From assembly GCA_034521755.1 (NCBI GenBank), contig JAXHMB010000004.1:744001-808000 (forward strand): a stretch of DNA of 64,000 nucleotides, written 5' to 3'. The stretch is from JAXHMB01 sp034521755 (GTDB taxonomy: Bacteria; Bacteroidota; Rhodothermia; Balneolales; Balneolaceae). The translations under genes were made by a program, and so were the position numbers. Positions 33,748-42,539 of this stretch are shown here, one piece after another (position 1 is the stretch's first letter; the number at the start of each line of letters is the position of its first letter). Below the pieces are notes generated by a model. That model was not told the origin of the DNA, made no database searches, and saw nothing but the letters and a program-made list of their open reading frames with translations.

Positions 33748-35802
33748 ATGTTAGAACCCTTTTTTAAACCAGAAGGTGTGGCCATAATTGGGGCCTCCCG
33801 AAATCCCCACAAATTAGGATACGGGGTGGTGCGTAATCTTAAGGAGTATCGCTACCAGGGATCGATATATCCTGTTAATAAATCATCCTCCGAAATTTTG
33901 GGCGAACGCTGCTACTCATCTATAGCTGATGTACCCGATCCGGTTGATTTGGCTGTGGTAATTGTACCGGCGCATGCTGTACCCGAAGCGGTGAGGCAGT
34001 GTGGCGAACGTGGAATAAAGCATGCCATTGTGGTAAGCGGCGGATTCAGTGAAACGGGTGAAGAAGGAAGAAAGCTTGAAGAAAAGCTAAAAAAAATAGC
34101 TGAAGAAGAAGCTATTCATGTTATTGGCCCGAACTGCATCGGTACCATTGATACGCATACACCTGTCAATACCACGTTTGTAACGGGTATGCCTGAATCC
34201 GGTGAAATTGGGTTTTGCTCCCAGTCAGGAGCTATGGTTGCATCGGTTATTGACTGGGCTCGTGGAGCAGGCGTCGGTTTTTCCCGGATTGCTAGTTTGG
34301 GCAATCAAGTTGATGTTAATGAAACCCAGATGATTGAAGCGCTCCGCGAAGACCGCCAAACCAAAGTTATTACCGCTTATATTGAGGGCGTATCAGATGG
34401 CAAGGCTTTTATGGAAGCAGCTCAAAAGGCGGCTCGGGAGAAGCCTTTTGTAGCTCTAAAAGGAGGGCGCGGAGCAAGCGGGGCTCGTGCGGTTGCTTCT
34501 CATACCGGTGCATTGGCCGGCAGCGCCGAAGCCTATAAATCTGCTTTTGAACGCAGTGGTGTGCAGCAGGCTGAAACAATGGAAGAGATGTTTGACTGGG
34601 CCAGGGCTCTGGCTTGGCAGCCTCTGCCAAAGGGAAAGCGGGTGGCAGTGTTGACCAATGCCGGCGGACCCGCTATTCTGGCCGTAGATGCGCTGGAACA
34701 AGTTGGTTTGGAGCTGGCGGCATTAACAGAGGAAACCAAGAAATACTTAAAATCCCGGCTGCCTGATGCGGCTAGCGTTAAAAATCCCGTGGATGTATTG
34801 GCCGGGTCCGGACCGGGAACATATGCTGTGGCTTTGGATGCTCTGCTCACCGACGAAACGGTTGATTCGGTAGTGGTTATCCAGGCGCCGCAGGACTGGT
34901 TTTTGCCCGCCAGTCTGGCTGAAGTTGTAGGTGAGGTGGCGGGTTCACATGATAAGCCGGTTATTGCTTCCATTATGGGAAAAGCCTCGGTAGAAGATGC
35001 GCTGAATATTCTTCACAAGCGTAAAATTCCTAATGTTTCCTTTCCGGAGCGGGTGGCCTCGGTGCTTTCTGCCATGGTGCAGCGCAAAGAGTGGCTAGAT
35101 GTACCGATGGAAGCTCCTGAAGCCTACAATGATATAGATATCAAAGCGGCAAAAGCGTTGGCTAAACAAGAAAAATGGGACGATTTATTAAATGAATATG
35201 GCATTCCTTTACCGCCCCAGCAACAAGCTAATTCTGCTGAAGAAGCGATAAAACACGCGGAAGCTATCGGCTACCCCGTGGTGTTAAAATTGGTATCTGA
35301 ATCAGTGAGCCATAAGACAGAGGTGAATGGGGTTAAACTTGATCTCCATGACAGCGAAGAGGTAAAAAAGGCTTGGCAAGAAATTTCGGATTCAGCGCGA
35401 GATGCAGGAGCATCGATGGAGGGAGCGTTGGTGCAAAAGATGGTTGAGTCAGGGCAGGAGGTTATCCTGGGTATTCGCCGGGATGAGCAATTCGGTCCGC
35501 AGGTCTTATTTGGGACAGGGGGTACGGATGTAGAATTGCTAAAGGATGTGAAATCAGCTATTGCACCGCTAAACCGGATACAGGCCGAAAATCTTGTTGA
35601 TGCAACCCGGGCAGGTATAAAGCTTCATGGATGGCGAAATCAGCTTCCAGCCGATCGTGAGAAAGTAATCGATATTCTTATGCGATTTTCACAGCTGGCC
35701 AGTGATATTACAATTATTGAAGAGCTGGAAATCAACCCGCTATGTGTACTTCCACAACAGAAGGGCGCTTATGCTGTGGACGTGCGGGGTACAATTGGTT
35801 AA
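33748..35802 (+). CDS. ADP-forming acyl-CoA (acetyl-CoA) synthetase, fused alpha-beta subunits
   Basis: The 684-residue protein joins the CoA-binding alpha part (about 1-455; IIGASRNPHKLGYGVVRNL at the start, GPNCIGTIDT, and the phospho-His region SHTGALAGSAEAY) to the ATP-grasp beta part (about 475-684; YGIPLPPQQ, ELEINPLCVLP). Such enzymes convert acetyl-CoA or other acyl-CoA to the free acid with formation of ATP. The likely phospho-His is in VASHTGALAG (about 251). The regulatory palindrome before it places it with ric and the nos genes. Confidence 0.92.
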   Translation: MLEPFFKPEGVAIIGASRNPHKLGYGVVRNLKEYRYQGSIYPVNKSSSEILGERCYSSIADVPDPVDLAVVIVPAHAVPEAVRQCGERGIKHAIVVSGGFSETGEEGRKLEEKLKKIAEEEAIHVIGPNCIGTIDTHTPVNTTFVTGMPESGEIGFCSQSGAMVASVIDWARGAGVGFSRIASLGNQVDVNETQMIEALREDRQTKVITAYIEGVSDGKAFMEAAQKAAREKPFVALKGGRGASGARAVASHTGALAGSAEAYKSAFERSGVQQAETMEEMFDWARALAWQPLPKGKRVAVLTNAGGPAILAVDALEQVGLELAALTEETKKYLKSRLPDAASVKNPVDVLAGSGPGTYAVALDALLTDETVDSVVVIQAPQDWFLPASLAEVVGEVAGSHDKPVIASIMGKASVEDALNILHKRKIPNVSFPERVASVLSAMVQRKEWLDVPMEAPEAYNDIDIKAAKALAKQEKWDDLLNEYGIPLPPQQQANSAEEAIKHAEAIGYPVVLKLVSESVSHKTEVNGVKLDLHDSEEVKKAWQEISDSARDAGASMEGALVQKMVESGQEVILGIRRDEQFGPQVLFGTGGTDVELLKDVKSAIAPLNRIQAENLVDATRAGIKLHGWRNQLPADREKVIDILMRFSQLASDITIIEELEINPLCVLPQQKGAYAVDVRGTIG

Positions 35803-35842
35803 TAGTTTAGAGAAAATGATTTCTACGGAATTATAGCAGTTT

Positions 35843-36337
35843 ATGATCTATTATCTTTCTGTTTTTATTCACATTTTGTCGGCAATTTTTTGGATCGGGG
35901 GTATGCTTTTTACGGTGGCTGTGTTGGTGCCGGCATCACGCCACGAGTTGCTAAATAATAAAAAGGGGGCTTTTTTTACTCTCATCGGCAAAAAGTTTAG
36001 CCGCATTTCTTGGGTTCTTTTTCTTGTCTTAATTATAACCGGCATCATCAACCTGTTGACGCGCGGGTATGCCTGGGGTGATTTAGTAACAATGACTTTT
36101 TGGCAAAGCTCATTTGGAAGCACACTCATGATTAAGTTACATCTTTTTGCTGTTGTGCTGATCGTTAGCGGTATTCATGATTTTTATGCAGGTCCTAAAG
36201 CTGCCCGGTTGATTGATGAACAGCCTGGTGCTCCCAAAACTGATAAAGTGAGAAAATGGTCGAGCTGGCTGGGTCGGCTGAATTTACTGCTTGGGCTGGG
36301 TATTTTATATTATGCAATGAAATTATTGCGAGGTTAA
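35843..36337 (+). CDS. CopD-like four-helix membrane protein
   Basis: The 164-residue protein has four membrane helices and begins IYYLSVFIHILSAIFWIGGMLF, with the His in FIHILSA and GG of the CopD/DUF4149-type fold; a second His lies in MIKLHLFAVVLIVSGIHDF. Members take part in copper handling or bind haem. It is followed after 4 bases by the 12-helix protein and opens a five-gene redox cluster (to 38916). Confidence 0.72.
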   Translation: MIYYLSVFIHILSAIFWIGGMLFTVAVLVPASRHELLNNKKGAFFTLIGKKFSRISWVLFLVLIITGIINLLTRGYAWGDLVTMTFWQSSFGSTLMIKLHLFAVVLIVSGIHDFYAGPKAARLIDEQPGAPKTDKVRKWSSWLGRLNLLLGLGILYYAMKLLRG

Positions 36338-36341
36338 TAAT

Positions 36342-37580
36342 ATGGACTCAGAGTACACCGGCCAAGATCGTATATCATTATCAATTTTATGGCAGCTGCC
36401 ACTGGCATGCTTTGTATTGGCGGGGCTCACAGGCTTTCTATATCGTCTAGGTTTGACAGGTGTGGATCTATGGGGACTAAACCTGGATAACATTCGCCAT
36501 GCACATTCTCATCTCATGTTTTTTAGTTGGGCTGTACCGTTGCCCATGTACTTCATAATCCAAAAGATCAATAAAGAGACCAGCATCAATGAGCCTAATA
36601 TGTTGATGACACGAATGGCAGTTTTGTCGTTATTTTTAGGAATAGCTTCATATCCATTTTTTTTCTTCTATGGATATAGGCCGGTGCCAATAGCAGGTAT
36701 GGAGTTACCACTTTCTGTTATATTCTCGGGACTGGTAATGTTGTGTTGGTACGGTTTTATAGCAGGATACTGGAAAGAGCGAAAATATATTTCCGAAGAA
36801 CTGTCTACTTTGTTTTATGATGGGGCATTGGTCATGTTGTTTTTGTGCTCGCTTGGAGCGTGGGGAGTAGCAGCTGTTCAGTTTTCCGGAGTGGTAAATC
36901 CATTATGGGGTAAGGCTTTGACTCATTTTTTCCTGGCTACTTTTACTGAGGGGTGGGTTGTATTGGTTCTGTTGGGTTTAATATATGAGCGAGTGGATAT
37001 TAATACGGAAGCTTTCAGAATTTCTCCAGCCTTATTAATTGGATTGATCTTGCTGGGTGCTCCGCTGACCTTTCCATATGGCATATCTGAAGGCTTGCTT
37101 TCACCAAGGCTGCTGATTTCAGCTCGAGTTGGTGGGGTGCTGGCAGCTGCAGGCTTATTGCTTAATCTTTATGTTTTATATCGGCACAAACGTTCTAAAA
37201 TTGCCTGGTACTGGAAAACAGTATTGTATCTATTGGCTATAAAAGCACTTGCACAATTGGTTGCTTCCGTGTTGCCATCTGAATTTTGGATGTCAGCTCA
37301 CGGACTGCGAATTTTTTATCTGCACCTGCTATTGCTGGGCGGATTTTCTATAGGATTATTTTCGGGGCTTCTTTTTAGTAAAAAAGCTGAAAGGGGACTG
37401 CTTTTTGTTGTTGTTAGTATAATCCTGGTTCTGGTCAGCCTGGTATGGCTAACCCCTTTTTGGCCTCAATCATTTTTTGCCTCTTGGTTGTTTTATGCTA
37501 CAGCGGCAATAGCAGTTCTGCCTGTACTGGCAGTATCCTATTACTGGTATGAGATAAAGAAGAGACTTAAAAATCCCTGA
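36342..37580 (+). CDS. Twelve-helix membrane protein with His-rich helix (NnrS/haem-copper-like layout)
   Basis: The 412-residue protein has about 12 hydrophobic helices. Helix 2 starts with NIRHAHSHLMFFSW (His53, His55, His57), resembling the His motifs that hold haem or copper in oxidase subunit I and in NnrS; further His are in KALTHFFLATFTEGW and AHGLRIFYLHL. Sequence similarity is too weak for a name. I infer a haem- or copper-binding membrane protein; NnrS-type roles in NO tolerance are a possibility from context. Confidence 0.6.
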   Translation: MDSEYTGQDRISLSILWQLPLACFVLAGLTGFLYRLGLTGVDLWGLNLDNIRHAHSHLMFFSWAVPLPMYFIIQKINKETSINEPNMLMTRMAVLSLFLGIASYPFFFFYGYRPVPIAGMELPLSVIFSGLVMLCWYGFIAGYWKERKYISEELSTLFYDGALVMLFLCSLGAWGVAAVQFSGVVNPLWGKALTHFFLATFTEGWVVLVLLGLIYERVDINTEAFRISPALLIGLILLGAPLTFPYGISEGLLSPRLLISARVGGVLAAAGLLLNLYVLYRHKRSKIAWYWKTVLYLLAIKALAQLVASVLPSEFWMSAHGLRIFYLHLLLLGGFSIGLFSGLLFSKKAERGLLFVVVSIILVLVSLVWLTPFWPQSFFASWLFYATAAIAVLPVLAVSYYWYEIKKRLKNP

Positions 37581-37588
37581 AATAGTTT

Positions 37589-37604
37589 AAGACAATCAGC
37601 TCCT
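37589..37604. promoter_or_regulatory. Variant of the RRGA-N8-TCYT motif before the thioredoxin gene
   Basis: AAGACAATCAGCTCCT, followed by AAAT, matches the copy before the acyl-CoA synthetase at 16 of 20 positions. It is 43 bases before the GTG at 37648 (52 before the ATG at 37657), farther than the other copies. Confidence 0.35.
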
Positions 37605-37647
37605 AAATCGGTATATTCTACTGTGCTGTTTACTCATAAAATTAAGT

Positions 37648-37983
37648 GTGACTGATATGGAAAGCCCACAAAAAATCCCCACTGCTTTTTCAAAGATGAT
37701 CAACAGCGACACCCCGGTACTGGTTGATTTTTATACCGACTGGTGTGGACCCTGTAAGATGATGTCCCCCATTTTAAAAGACTTGAAAAAGGAGATGGGA
37801 GAAAAGCTCAATATCATAAAAATTGATGCGGAAAAGAATGCTGACGCTGCTATTAAATATCAGGTACGAGGCGTGCCAACCCTTATCCTGTTTAAAAATG
37901 GCAAAATATTATGGCAGCAATCAGGCGTAGTACAACTGAAACAGCTAAAATCTATTATCAATCAAAAACTAAAAGCTTTATGA
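37648..37983 (+). CDS. Thioredoxin
   Basis: The 111-residue protein is a standard thioredoxin: DFYTDWCGPCKMM (Cys33, Cys36), the cis-Pro in RGVPTLILF and no signal peptide, so it is cytoplasmic. A GTG at 37648 or an ATG at 37657 (MESPQKIP) may be the start; the latter gives 108 residues. Its stop overlaps the start of the OsmC gene (ATGA). Confidence 0.92.
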   Translation: MTDMESPQKIPTAFSKMINSDTPVLVDFYTDWCGPCKMMSPILKDLKKEMGEKLNIIKIDAEKNADAAIKYQVRGVPTLILFKNGKILWQQSGVVQLKQLKSIINQKLKAL

Positions 37984-38429
37984 AAAAGGATGAACATACC
38001 TATAAAGTAGATCTTAGCTGGAAAGAAAATAGAACTGGTACGCTCCGGTCGCCTGAATTGGAGGATACTATTGAAGTGGCTACGCCCCCGCAGTTTCCCG
38101 GCGGAGTTGAAGGCATTTGGTCGCCCGAGCATTTATTTATTTCGTCAGTAAGCAGCTGTTTTATGACAACTTTTCTTGCTATTGCAGAATATTCAAAACT
38201 GTTATTTGAAGACTTAAAAGTAGAAGCAGTTGGAAAGCTGGATAAGGTGGACGGTAAATTTGTAGTAAGCGAAATTATTCTGAAACCTGAGCTTATGCTT
38301 GCAGAAGACAGACATGCAGACAAGGCTAAACGAATTATGGAAAAGGCAGAAGCAGCTTGCCTGATTTCACGATCTGTAAAAACAGAAATCATTCTTGAAT
38401 CGAAAGTTAGTGTTGGAACGCTAAATTAG
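37980..38429 (+). CDS. OsmC-family peroxiredoxin-like protein
   Basis: I start at ATG 37980, which overlaps the thioredoxin stop, giving 149 residues. The OsmC fold is recognised by GGVEGIWSPEHLFISSVSSCFMTTFLAIAE with its conserved Cys near residue 61 and a second Cys in AEAACLISRSV (about residue 124). OsmC proteins reduce organic hydroperoxides using the two Cys, recycled by dithiols; coupling to a thioredoxin gene fits. Confidence 0.9.
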   Translation: MKKDEHTYKVDLSWKENRTGTLRSPELEDTIEVATPPQFPGGVEGIWSPEHLFISSVSSCFMTTFLAIAEYSKLLFEDLKVEAVGKLDKVDGKFVVSEIILKPELMLAEDRHADKAKRIMEKAEAACLISRSVKTEIILESKVSVGTLN

Positions 38430-38481
38430 GATGTATAACAGAGGTGTATTTAAATAATTTTAAACTTGATTGGTGATTATT

Positions 38482-38916
38482 GTGACAAATGGCAAAAAGG
38501 TGTTGGCAATTATAATCGTCATGGCAATAGGATTTATGGGACTATCTGGATTTCAGCAACAACCTGAAACTATGCCGCTGGTTCCCATGATGAGGCTGTT
38601 GCTTAGCGATATGCAAAAGGTGGATGCCGGTATTTATACCGAAGATTTTGAGATGATTGCTGAAAATGCCGGAAATATTGCCGATCATCCTACCATGACG
38701 GAAGAAGACAAGAAATTGGTTAAGGCCACGCTGGGAGAAAAAATAAAGCAGTTTGTGGTATTTGATATGACGGTCCATCATCATGCCGATTCCATGCGTA
38801 TAGCAGCGGAGAAAGAAAATATGAAAGAAGTGCTTCGTCATTATAATATCGTGCAACAGGGCTGTGTTGATTGTCATGCGAATTTTAGAGAGCCTATTAC
38901 ACAAGCAAGAAAGTAA
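38482..38916 (+). CDS. Cytochrome c prime-like protein
   Basis: Start is uncertain: GTG 38482 gives 144 residues with a clear signal peptide (VLAIIIVMAIGFMGLSGF); TTG or GTG up to 38470 would add a few. The mature part is helical with a single C-terminal haem site GCVDCH, the arrangement of four-helix cytochrome c prime-type proteins, some of which bind NO. A DUF3565 pseudogene follows after 40 bases. A decayed copy of its haem-site sequence lies at 48061. Confidence 0.78.
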   Translation: MTNGKKVLAIIIVMAIGFMGLSGFQQQPETMPLVPMMRLLLSDMQKVDAGIYTEDFEMIAENAGNIADHPTMTEEDKKLVKATLGEKIKQFVVFDMTVHHHADSMRIAAEKENMKEVLRHYNIVQQGCVDCHANFREPITQARK

Positions 38917-38956
38917 ATAGATCAAACCAAGATAGCGATCAACATCAGGTTAGTTT

Positions 38957-39146
38957 ATGGAGCATGTAATTACCGGTTATCACAAGGATGAAGAAAATGA
39001 CTGGTAGCAGAGTTCGAGTGCGGCCATTATCAACATGTGCGGCACAACCCGTCTTGGGTGTAAAGGTCATGGGTTATTACATCTAAAATATGGAAAGACC
39101 ATACTGGCTACTTACTTGATTGGAAGAATTCTGAGCGTGGTTGATC
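38957..39146 (+). pseudogene. DUF3565 gene, decayed copy
   Basis: The first 16 codons read MEHVITGYHKDEENDW and then stop. Shifting by one base gives VAEFECGHYQHVRHNPSWV, matching the intact protein at 48330-48539 (VAELECGHNQHVRHDPPWV); the next codon is TAA where the intact gene has TTG. So the copy has both a lost base and a nonsense change, plus drift to the end (YLIGRI for HLLNCK). The zinc-ligand Cys pair at the end is lost. Confidence 0.88.
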
Positions 39147-39147
39147 G

Positions 39148-39345
39148 CTAATTATTAACATCTTCTTTACTTTCTTTACGGCTTACTTCTACTTTAAAAG
39201 AAAGTCTATCTCCCGTTGTGTTCACATTTGGTGTATTGAAATGCTTAACTGTATAATCAAATTCTTTGCCAAGATATTTATCAATACTTTTCTTTATAAG
39301 GTGTTTGATCTGATTCTTGGAAAGTGTCTTAAGAAAGTAACTCAT
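39148..39345 (-). CDS. Hypothetical 65-residue protein
   Basis: MSYFLKTLSKNQIKHLIKKS begins a basic helix followed by a strand-like half ending in charged residues. No signal peptide or known motif. The frame is complete with ATG and TAA, and codon use is like its neighbours; it points toward the DUF3565 pseudogene. Function unknown. Confidence 0.5.
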   Translation of the reverse strand: MSYFLKTLSKNQIKHLIKKSIDKYLGKEFDYTVKHFNTPNVNTTGDRLSFKVEVSRKESKEDVNN

Positions 39346-39381
39346 AGTGGTTTTATTTTCTGATAATTAACAGCTATTAAC

Positions 39382-39480
39382 CTATAGTAGATATTTATAA
39401 TCTGGTGCCCACCAGTATTTAAAACTGTTTTTAGTCCATGTAACTTGTCTGTTAATACGTTCTTTCCTCCGTTCAAACAT
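39382..39480 (-). CDS. Possible 32-residue basic, Trp-rich protein
   Basis: The frame starts MFERRKERINRQVTWTKNSF and ends with KYWWAPDYKYLL. The composition is protein-like, but length and lack of a family leave this uncertain; it may be the tail of a lost gene. Confidence 0.3.
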   Translation of the reverse strand: MFERRKERINRQVTWTKNSFKYWWAPDYKYLL

Positions 39481-39556
39481 ACGTAGAGCCTTCAGCTTTT
39501 AGGGCCTCTGTGCCCATACTATGAAAGCTCTTTTAAGAGGTTTCATAAAGGGACTG

Positions 39557-40381
39557 TTAATTTTTATACGTCAACACGCGTCCCCAGAGACTTTTAGTCC
39601 CCCAAATGCCGCGGCGTAGTGTTTCGAGTTGCACAATCTGACTGTGATCCACAAACATATTGACTTCGGGTCCGTAATTCTTGATGTACCAGGCAAATAC
39701 TTCCGGATCGGCCGCTTCGAACATCAGTTTTTCTAGGCCGATTTCGTTAATGAATGCAGCCGGGACATCAGTTCTCCACGGGTCAGCATTTTCGGTGATG
39801 CCTTCTGATTCGATCATAATCATATAAGCACCGGCATCCACAAAACGCTTTGCCTGCTTGACCGTGTAGCCGGTATCCAGGGTGCCTTCCGATTCGAGCT
39901 CTCCTTGAGCAGTATCGCCTCCGGCTCCAAACTGGATGCCGATTTCAGGTTTTGCCTTGAGTCCGGCCTTCTGTACTTTTTCGATCAGCCGCAGCCAGTC
40001 ATCGGTGGGCAGGGTAATAAATCCCGCGGAAAGTTCGATGATATCGAAGCCATAATCCTTGCACGTGTCGATATATTTGTCGACGGCTTCTTTGCCCTGC
40101 GTGAGTACATACTCCATAAATCCACCGGTGGATACCAGTGCATTGTGGTCATGGGCGATATCAATAAGTTCGGTAACTTTGTCTTTGGGCATGATCGAGA
40201 AGGATCCACCAGAAAACTTTAGTGAATCAACATGTTTACCCATAGTCTCCATAATATCCTGCAGATATCTTTTACCCATAACAGCATAGTAGGGGCCGCG
40301 AATCTCGGTAATTCCTGTTGTTCGTGGTTTGGCTTCTCGTTCGTTTTTGTTTAGAAAATTGAAATTTTTTTGGTCAGCCAT
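39557..40381 (-). CDS. Phosphosulfolactate synthase-like (ComA family) TIM-barrel protein
   Basis: The 274-residue protein matches the ComA fold: GITEIRGPYYAVMG at the first strand, VDSLKFSGGSFSIMP, GFDIIELSAGFITLP and MIMIESEGITENADPWRTDV. ComA adds sulfite to PEP to give phosphosulfolactate in coenzyme M biosynthesis; bacteria carry homologues of unclear role (also related to plant HSA32). No other CoM genes lie nearby, so the reaction is uncertain. It follows the MmgE/PrpD gene on the same strand, with a 28-bp palindrome between. Confidence 0.82.
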   Translation of the reverse strand: MADQKNFNFLNKNEREAKPRTTGITEIRGPYYAVMGKRYLQDIMETMGKHVDSLKFSGGSFSIMPKDKVTELIDIAHDHNALVSTGGFMEYVLTQGKEAVDKYIDTCKDYGFDIIELSAGFITLPTDDWLRLIEKVQKAGLKAKPEIGIQFGAGGDTAQGELESEGTLDTGYTVKQAKRFVDAGAYMIMIESEGITENADPWRTDVPAAFINEIGLEKLMFEAADPEVFAWYIKNYGPEVNMFVDHSQIVQLETLRRGIWGTKSLWGRVLTYKN

Positions 40382-40411
40382 AACAAGTACCTTTATTCAG
40401 TTTTTAGTTTA

Positions 40412-40439
40412 GTAAAGACACGGCGCGCCGTGTCTTTAC
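40412..40439. repeat. Perfect 28-bp palindrome between ComA-like and PrpD-like genes
   Basis: Left half GTAAAGACACGGCG is exactly complementary to the right half CGCCGTGTCTTTAC, with GGCGCGCC at the centre and no loop. GC-rich in an AT-rich setting. It may be a dispersed palindrome, a hairpin between the two genes or a protein site; no T run follows, so it is not a standard terminator. Confidence 0.7.
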
Positions 40440-40456
40440 ATGTCATATAATCCAAT

Positions 40457-41824
40457 TCAAAATTCGAGCTCTATTTTTGTTAATAGCTTCATTAGATCCA
40501 AAACCGAATGCTGTTCAAAATTCTGCACTGTTTCGACAATCTGTTCACGTAATTTTTTTGTGGTAAAAGGTTCAGACAATCCCTCAAATTTTTGGATAAT
40601 GGTTGCCCAGCTCATGGGACGCGTATGGAAACCTTCATAATCATGTTTTTCGATGGAGTGGGTTTCTCCATTTTTGAGGTGTACTGTCAGTTTTGTTGGC
40701 ATCTCATCGGGAAATCGATCACTGTACTCCTGCCTGGGTGAAACCTTCACCTTTTGTAACAACGACTGGATATCGTCGGCCTCAATGCGATCTTGTTTGT
40801 ATTGCTCGGGCATCACTTGTCCGTCTAAGAGCGCTGCTGAAACCATATACTGTAGGCTGTGGTCTGCTTCTTCCTTGGTTCGCACAATCGTTTTGTCGCC
40901 CTCTTCCCCACCGCCAATGATATGATAGGCCACATCAAAGATTTCGATCTCGATTTTTTCTACATCATCAGCTGTAAAACCATATTTATCCCTTAACTCA
41001 ATCATTCCTTCAATGGATGACTGCGAATGGATCTCAGCGTTGTACTTTTTGATGATGGTATTGGTAACGCGCTCCAGATCTTCATTTTGCCAATCAACCG
41101 AAAATTTTCCGGCAATAGAATCCATGAAACCTTTATTACCTTCGAATACGGCGGGTGGACCGGTAATGCCATACTTCGCTAACAATGCTGCATGCGTTCC
41201 TCCAAAGGCGGTATGCGGATAGGCCAATCCTTTCCAGTTGGAGAGTGCCCCTGTTCGGGTCACGCGCAAGGCATTCAGTGCCGTACCGGCAATAGCAATG
41301 GCATTAGCAGTCTTTTCTTCATCTAATCCCAATGCTTTGGAAACGCCTGCTGCCACAGCATAAGATCCCTGCGTGGTGTGATCAAACCCTTTATCTCGCA
41401 CCGGCGCCTCGTCACTCAGCCGACACTGCACCTGATAGGCCACAGCTAGCGCCGTCAGAAAATCTTTGCCGCTGAGATCAGTCGTTTCTCCTGCCGCCAG
41501 AATGGAGCCGATATTATCGCTCGGATGACACGTTTCACCCTTAGCCAGGTAACTATCGTTGAAATCCAGGTAGCGGACCAAAGCACTGTTATATAGAGCT
41601 GCGCGATCGGGCGTGGTTTTACCACCCCCAATGAGCGTGCTCATTTCCGATCCACCAAAATCATTCATAATTTCTCTAATAGATTTAACCGGTGGACCTT
41701 CAATCGCGCCGATGGCCGTTCCCAGCGAATCGAGTAGCCTAATTTTTAACTGCTTTTTGGTTTCTTGGGAGAGATCTTCAAACTTTGCTTTATTGACAAA
41801 TGATGCTAGTTCATCTACGATCAT
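40457..41824 (-). CDS. MmgE/PrpD family protein
   Basis: The 455-residue protein begins VDELASFVNKAKFEDLSQETKKQLKIRLLDSLG and has ALVRYLDFNDSYLAKGETCHPSDNIGS, the MmgE/PrpD signature with conserved Asp and His, and EIHSQSSIEGMIEL later. Family members include 2-methylcitrate and cis-aconitate processing enzymes. No prpBC genes are nearby, so the substrate is not clear. It follows the SufR-like gene by 53 bases and may share its transcript. Confidence 0.88.
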   Translation of the reverse strand: MIVDELASFVNKAKFEDLSQETKKQLKIRLLDSLGTAIGAIEGPPVKSIREIMNDFGGSEMSTLIGGGKTTPDRAALYNSALVRYLDFNDSYLAKGETCHPSDNIGSILAAGETTDLSGKDFLTALAVAYQVQCRLSDEAPVRDKGFDHTTQGSYAVAAGVSKALGLDEEKTANAIAIAGTALNALRVTRTGALSNWKGLAYPHTAFGGTHAALLAKYGITGPPAVFEGNKGFMDSIAGKFSVDWQNEDLERVTNTIIKKYNAEIHSQSSIEGMIELRDKYGFTADDVEKIEIEIFDVAYHIIGGGEEGDKTIVRTKEEADHSLQYMVSAALLDGQVMPEQYKQDRIEADDIQSLLQKVKVSPRQEYSDRFPDEMPTKLTVHLKNGETHSIEKHDYEGFHTRPMSWATIIQKFEGLSEPFTTKKLREQIVETVQNFEQHSVLDLMKLLTKIELEF

Positions 41825-41877
41825 AAACCTACCTCTTTATGCAAGTTTTAACGTGTTAGCTCATTACAGTTCAAAAT

Positions 41878-42507
41878 TTATGATGTTTCAATATCATATG
41901 TACAGGCGTAATCGCCCTCAGCAATGTAGGTCGTACGTTCGATTTCCTGGTCAAATAATTTCTCATAAAACATTGCCTCCAGCTTGCAAGGCAAACGGGT
42001 TTCTTTTACAACTTCGCTAAAAGGACAGTTGCACTCTTTAATAGTTAACGTTTTATCTTCTTCATTCAGGTCAAACTCTGGCATAAAACCTTCTTCCTCC
42101 AGCATTCCCATCAACACCTCTAACTTTTCCTTCACGGTATCAGCTTCCACTTCCTGTATTCGCTTTTCAGCTTCCCCAAGCCGCTGGCCCCAAAAATCCT
42201 CAAAAAAATCTTCCACCAGCTGTTCATTCCCTTTATCCTTTAAATAATGGATAATATTGCGAATCAGTTTAGATTCTGATGAGGGATACAAGCTGTTACC
42301 CTTCGCGGTAAGTTCATAATGCAAACTGGGACGTCCCGGTCCCGACCGCACGTATTCGCGATCTACAAAGCCATCGCGCTCGAGCTGTAAAAAATGCTCG
42401 CGGAGGGTCGTCTTGGCCAGCTCCATTTCTGCTACGGCCTCGTCAATTGAGAGCGTACCCTTTCGTTTTATCAGGTCGATAATTTCTTTTTTTGAACCAG
42501 TCAGCAT
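41878..42507 (-). CDS. SufR-like Fe-S-sensing winged-helix regulator
   Basis: The 209-residue protein has an N-terminal winged helix (SIDEAVAEMELAKTTLREHFLQLERDGFV, wing SGPGRPSLHYELT) and a C-terminal cysteine set Cys159, Cys161, Cys174 and Cys202 (ECNCPF, LPCKLE, DYACTY). This matches SufR, a 4Fe-4S repressor of the suf operon. No suf genes are in view, so it may control its neighbours (ferredoxin, PrpD, ComA-like) or act at a distance. Confidence 0.82.
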   Translation of the reverse strand: MLTGSKKEIIDLIKRKGTLSIDEAVAEMELAKTTLREHFLQLERDGFVDREYVRSGPGRPSLHYELTAKGNSLYPSSESKLIRNIIHYLKDKGNEQLVEDFFEDFWGQRLGEAEKRIQEVEADTVKEKLEVLMGMLEEEGFMPEFDLNEEDKTLTIKECNCPFSEVVKETRLPCKLEAMFYEKLFDQEIERTTYIAEGDYACTYDIETS

Positions 42508-42539
42508 AAATAAGGTATTTAGTTATTAATAAATCCTGC

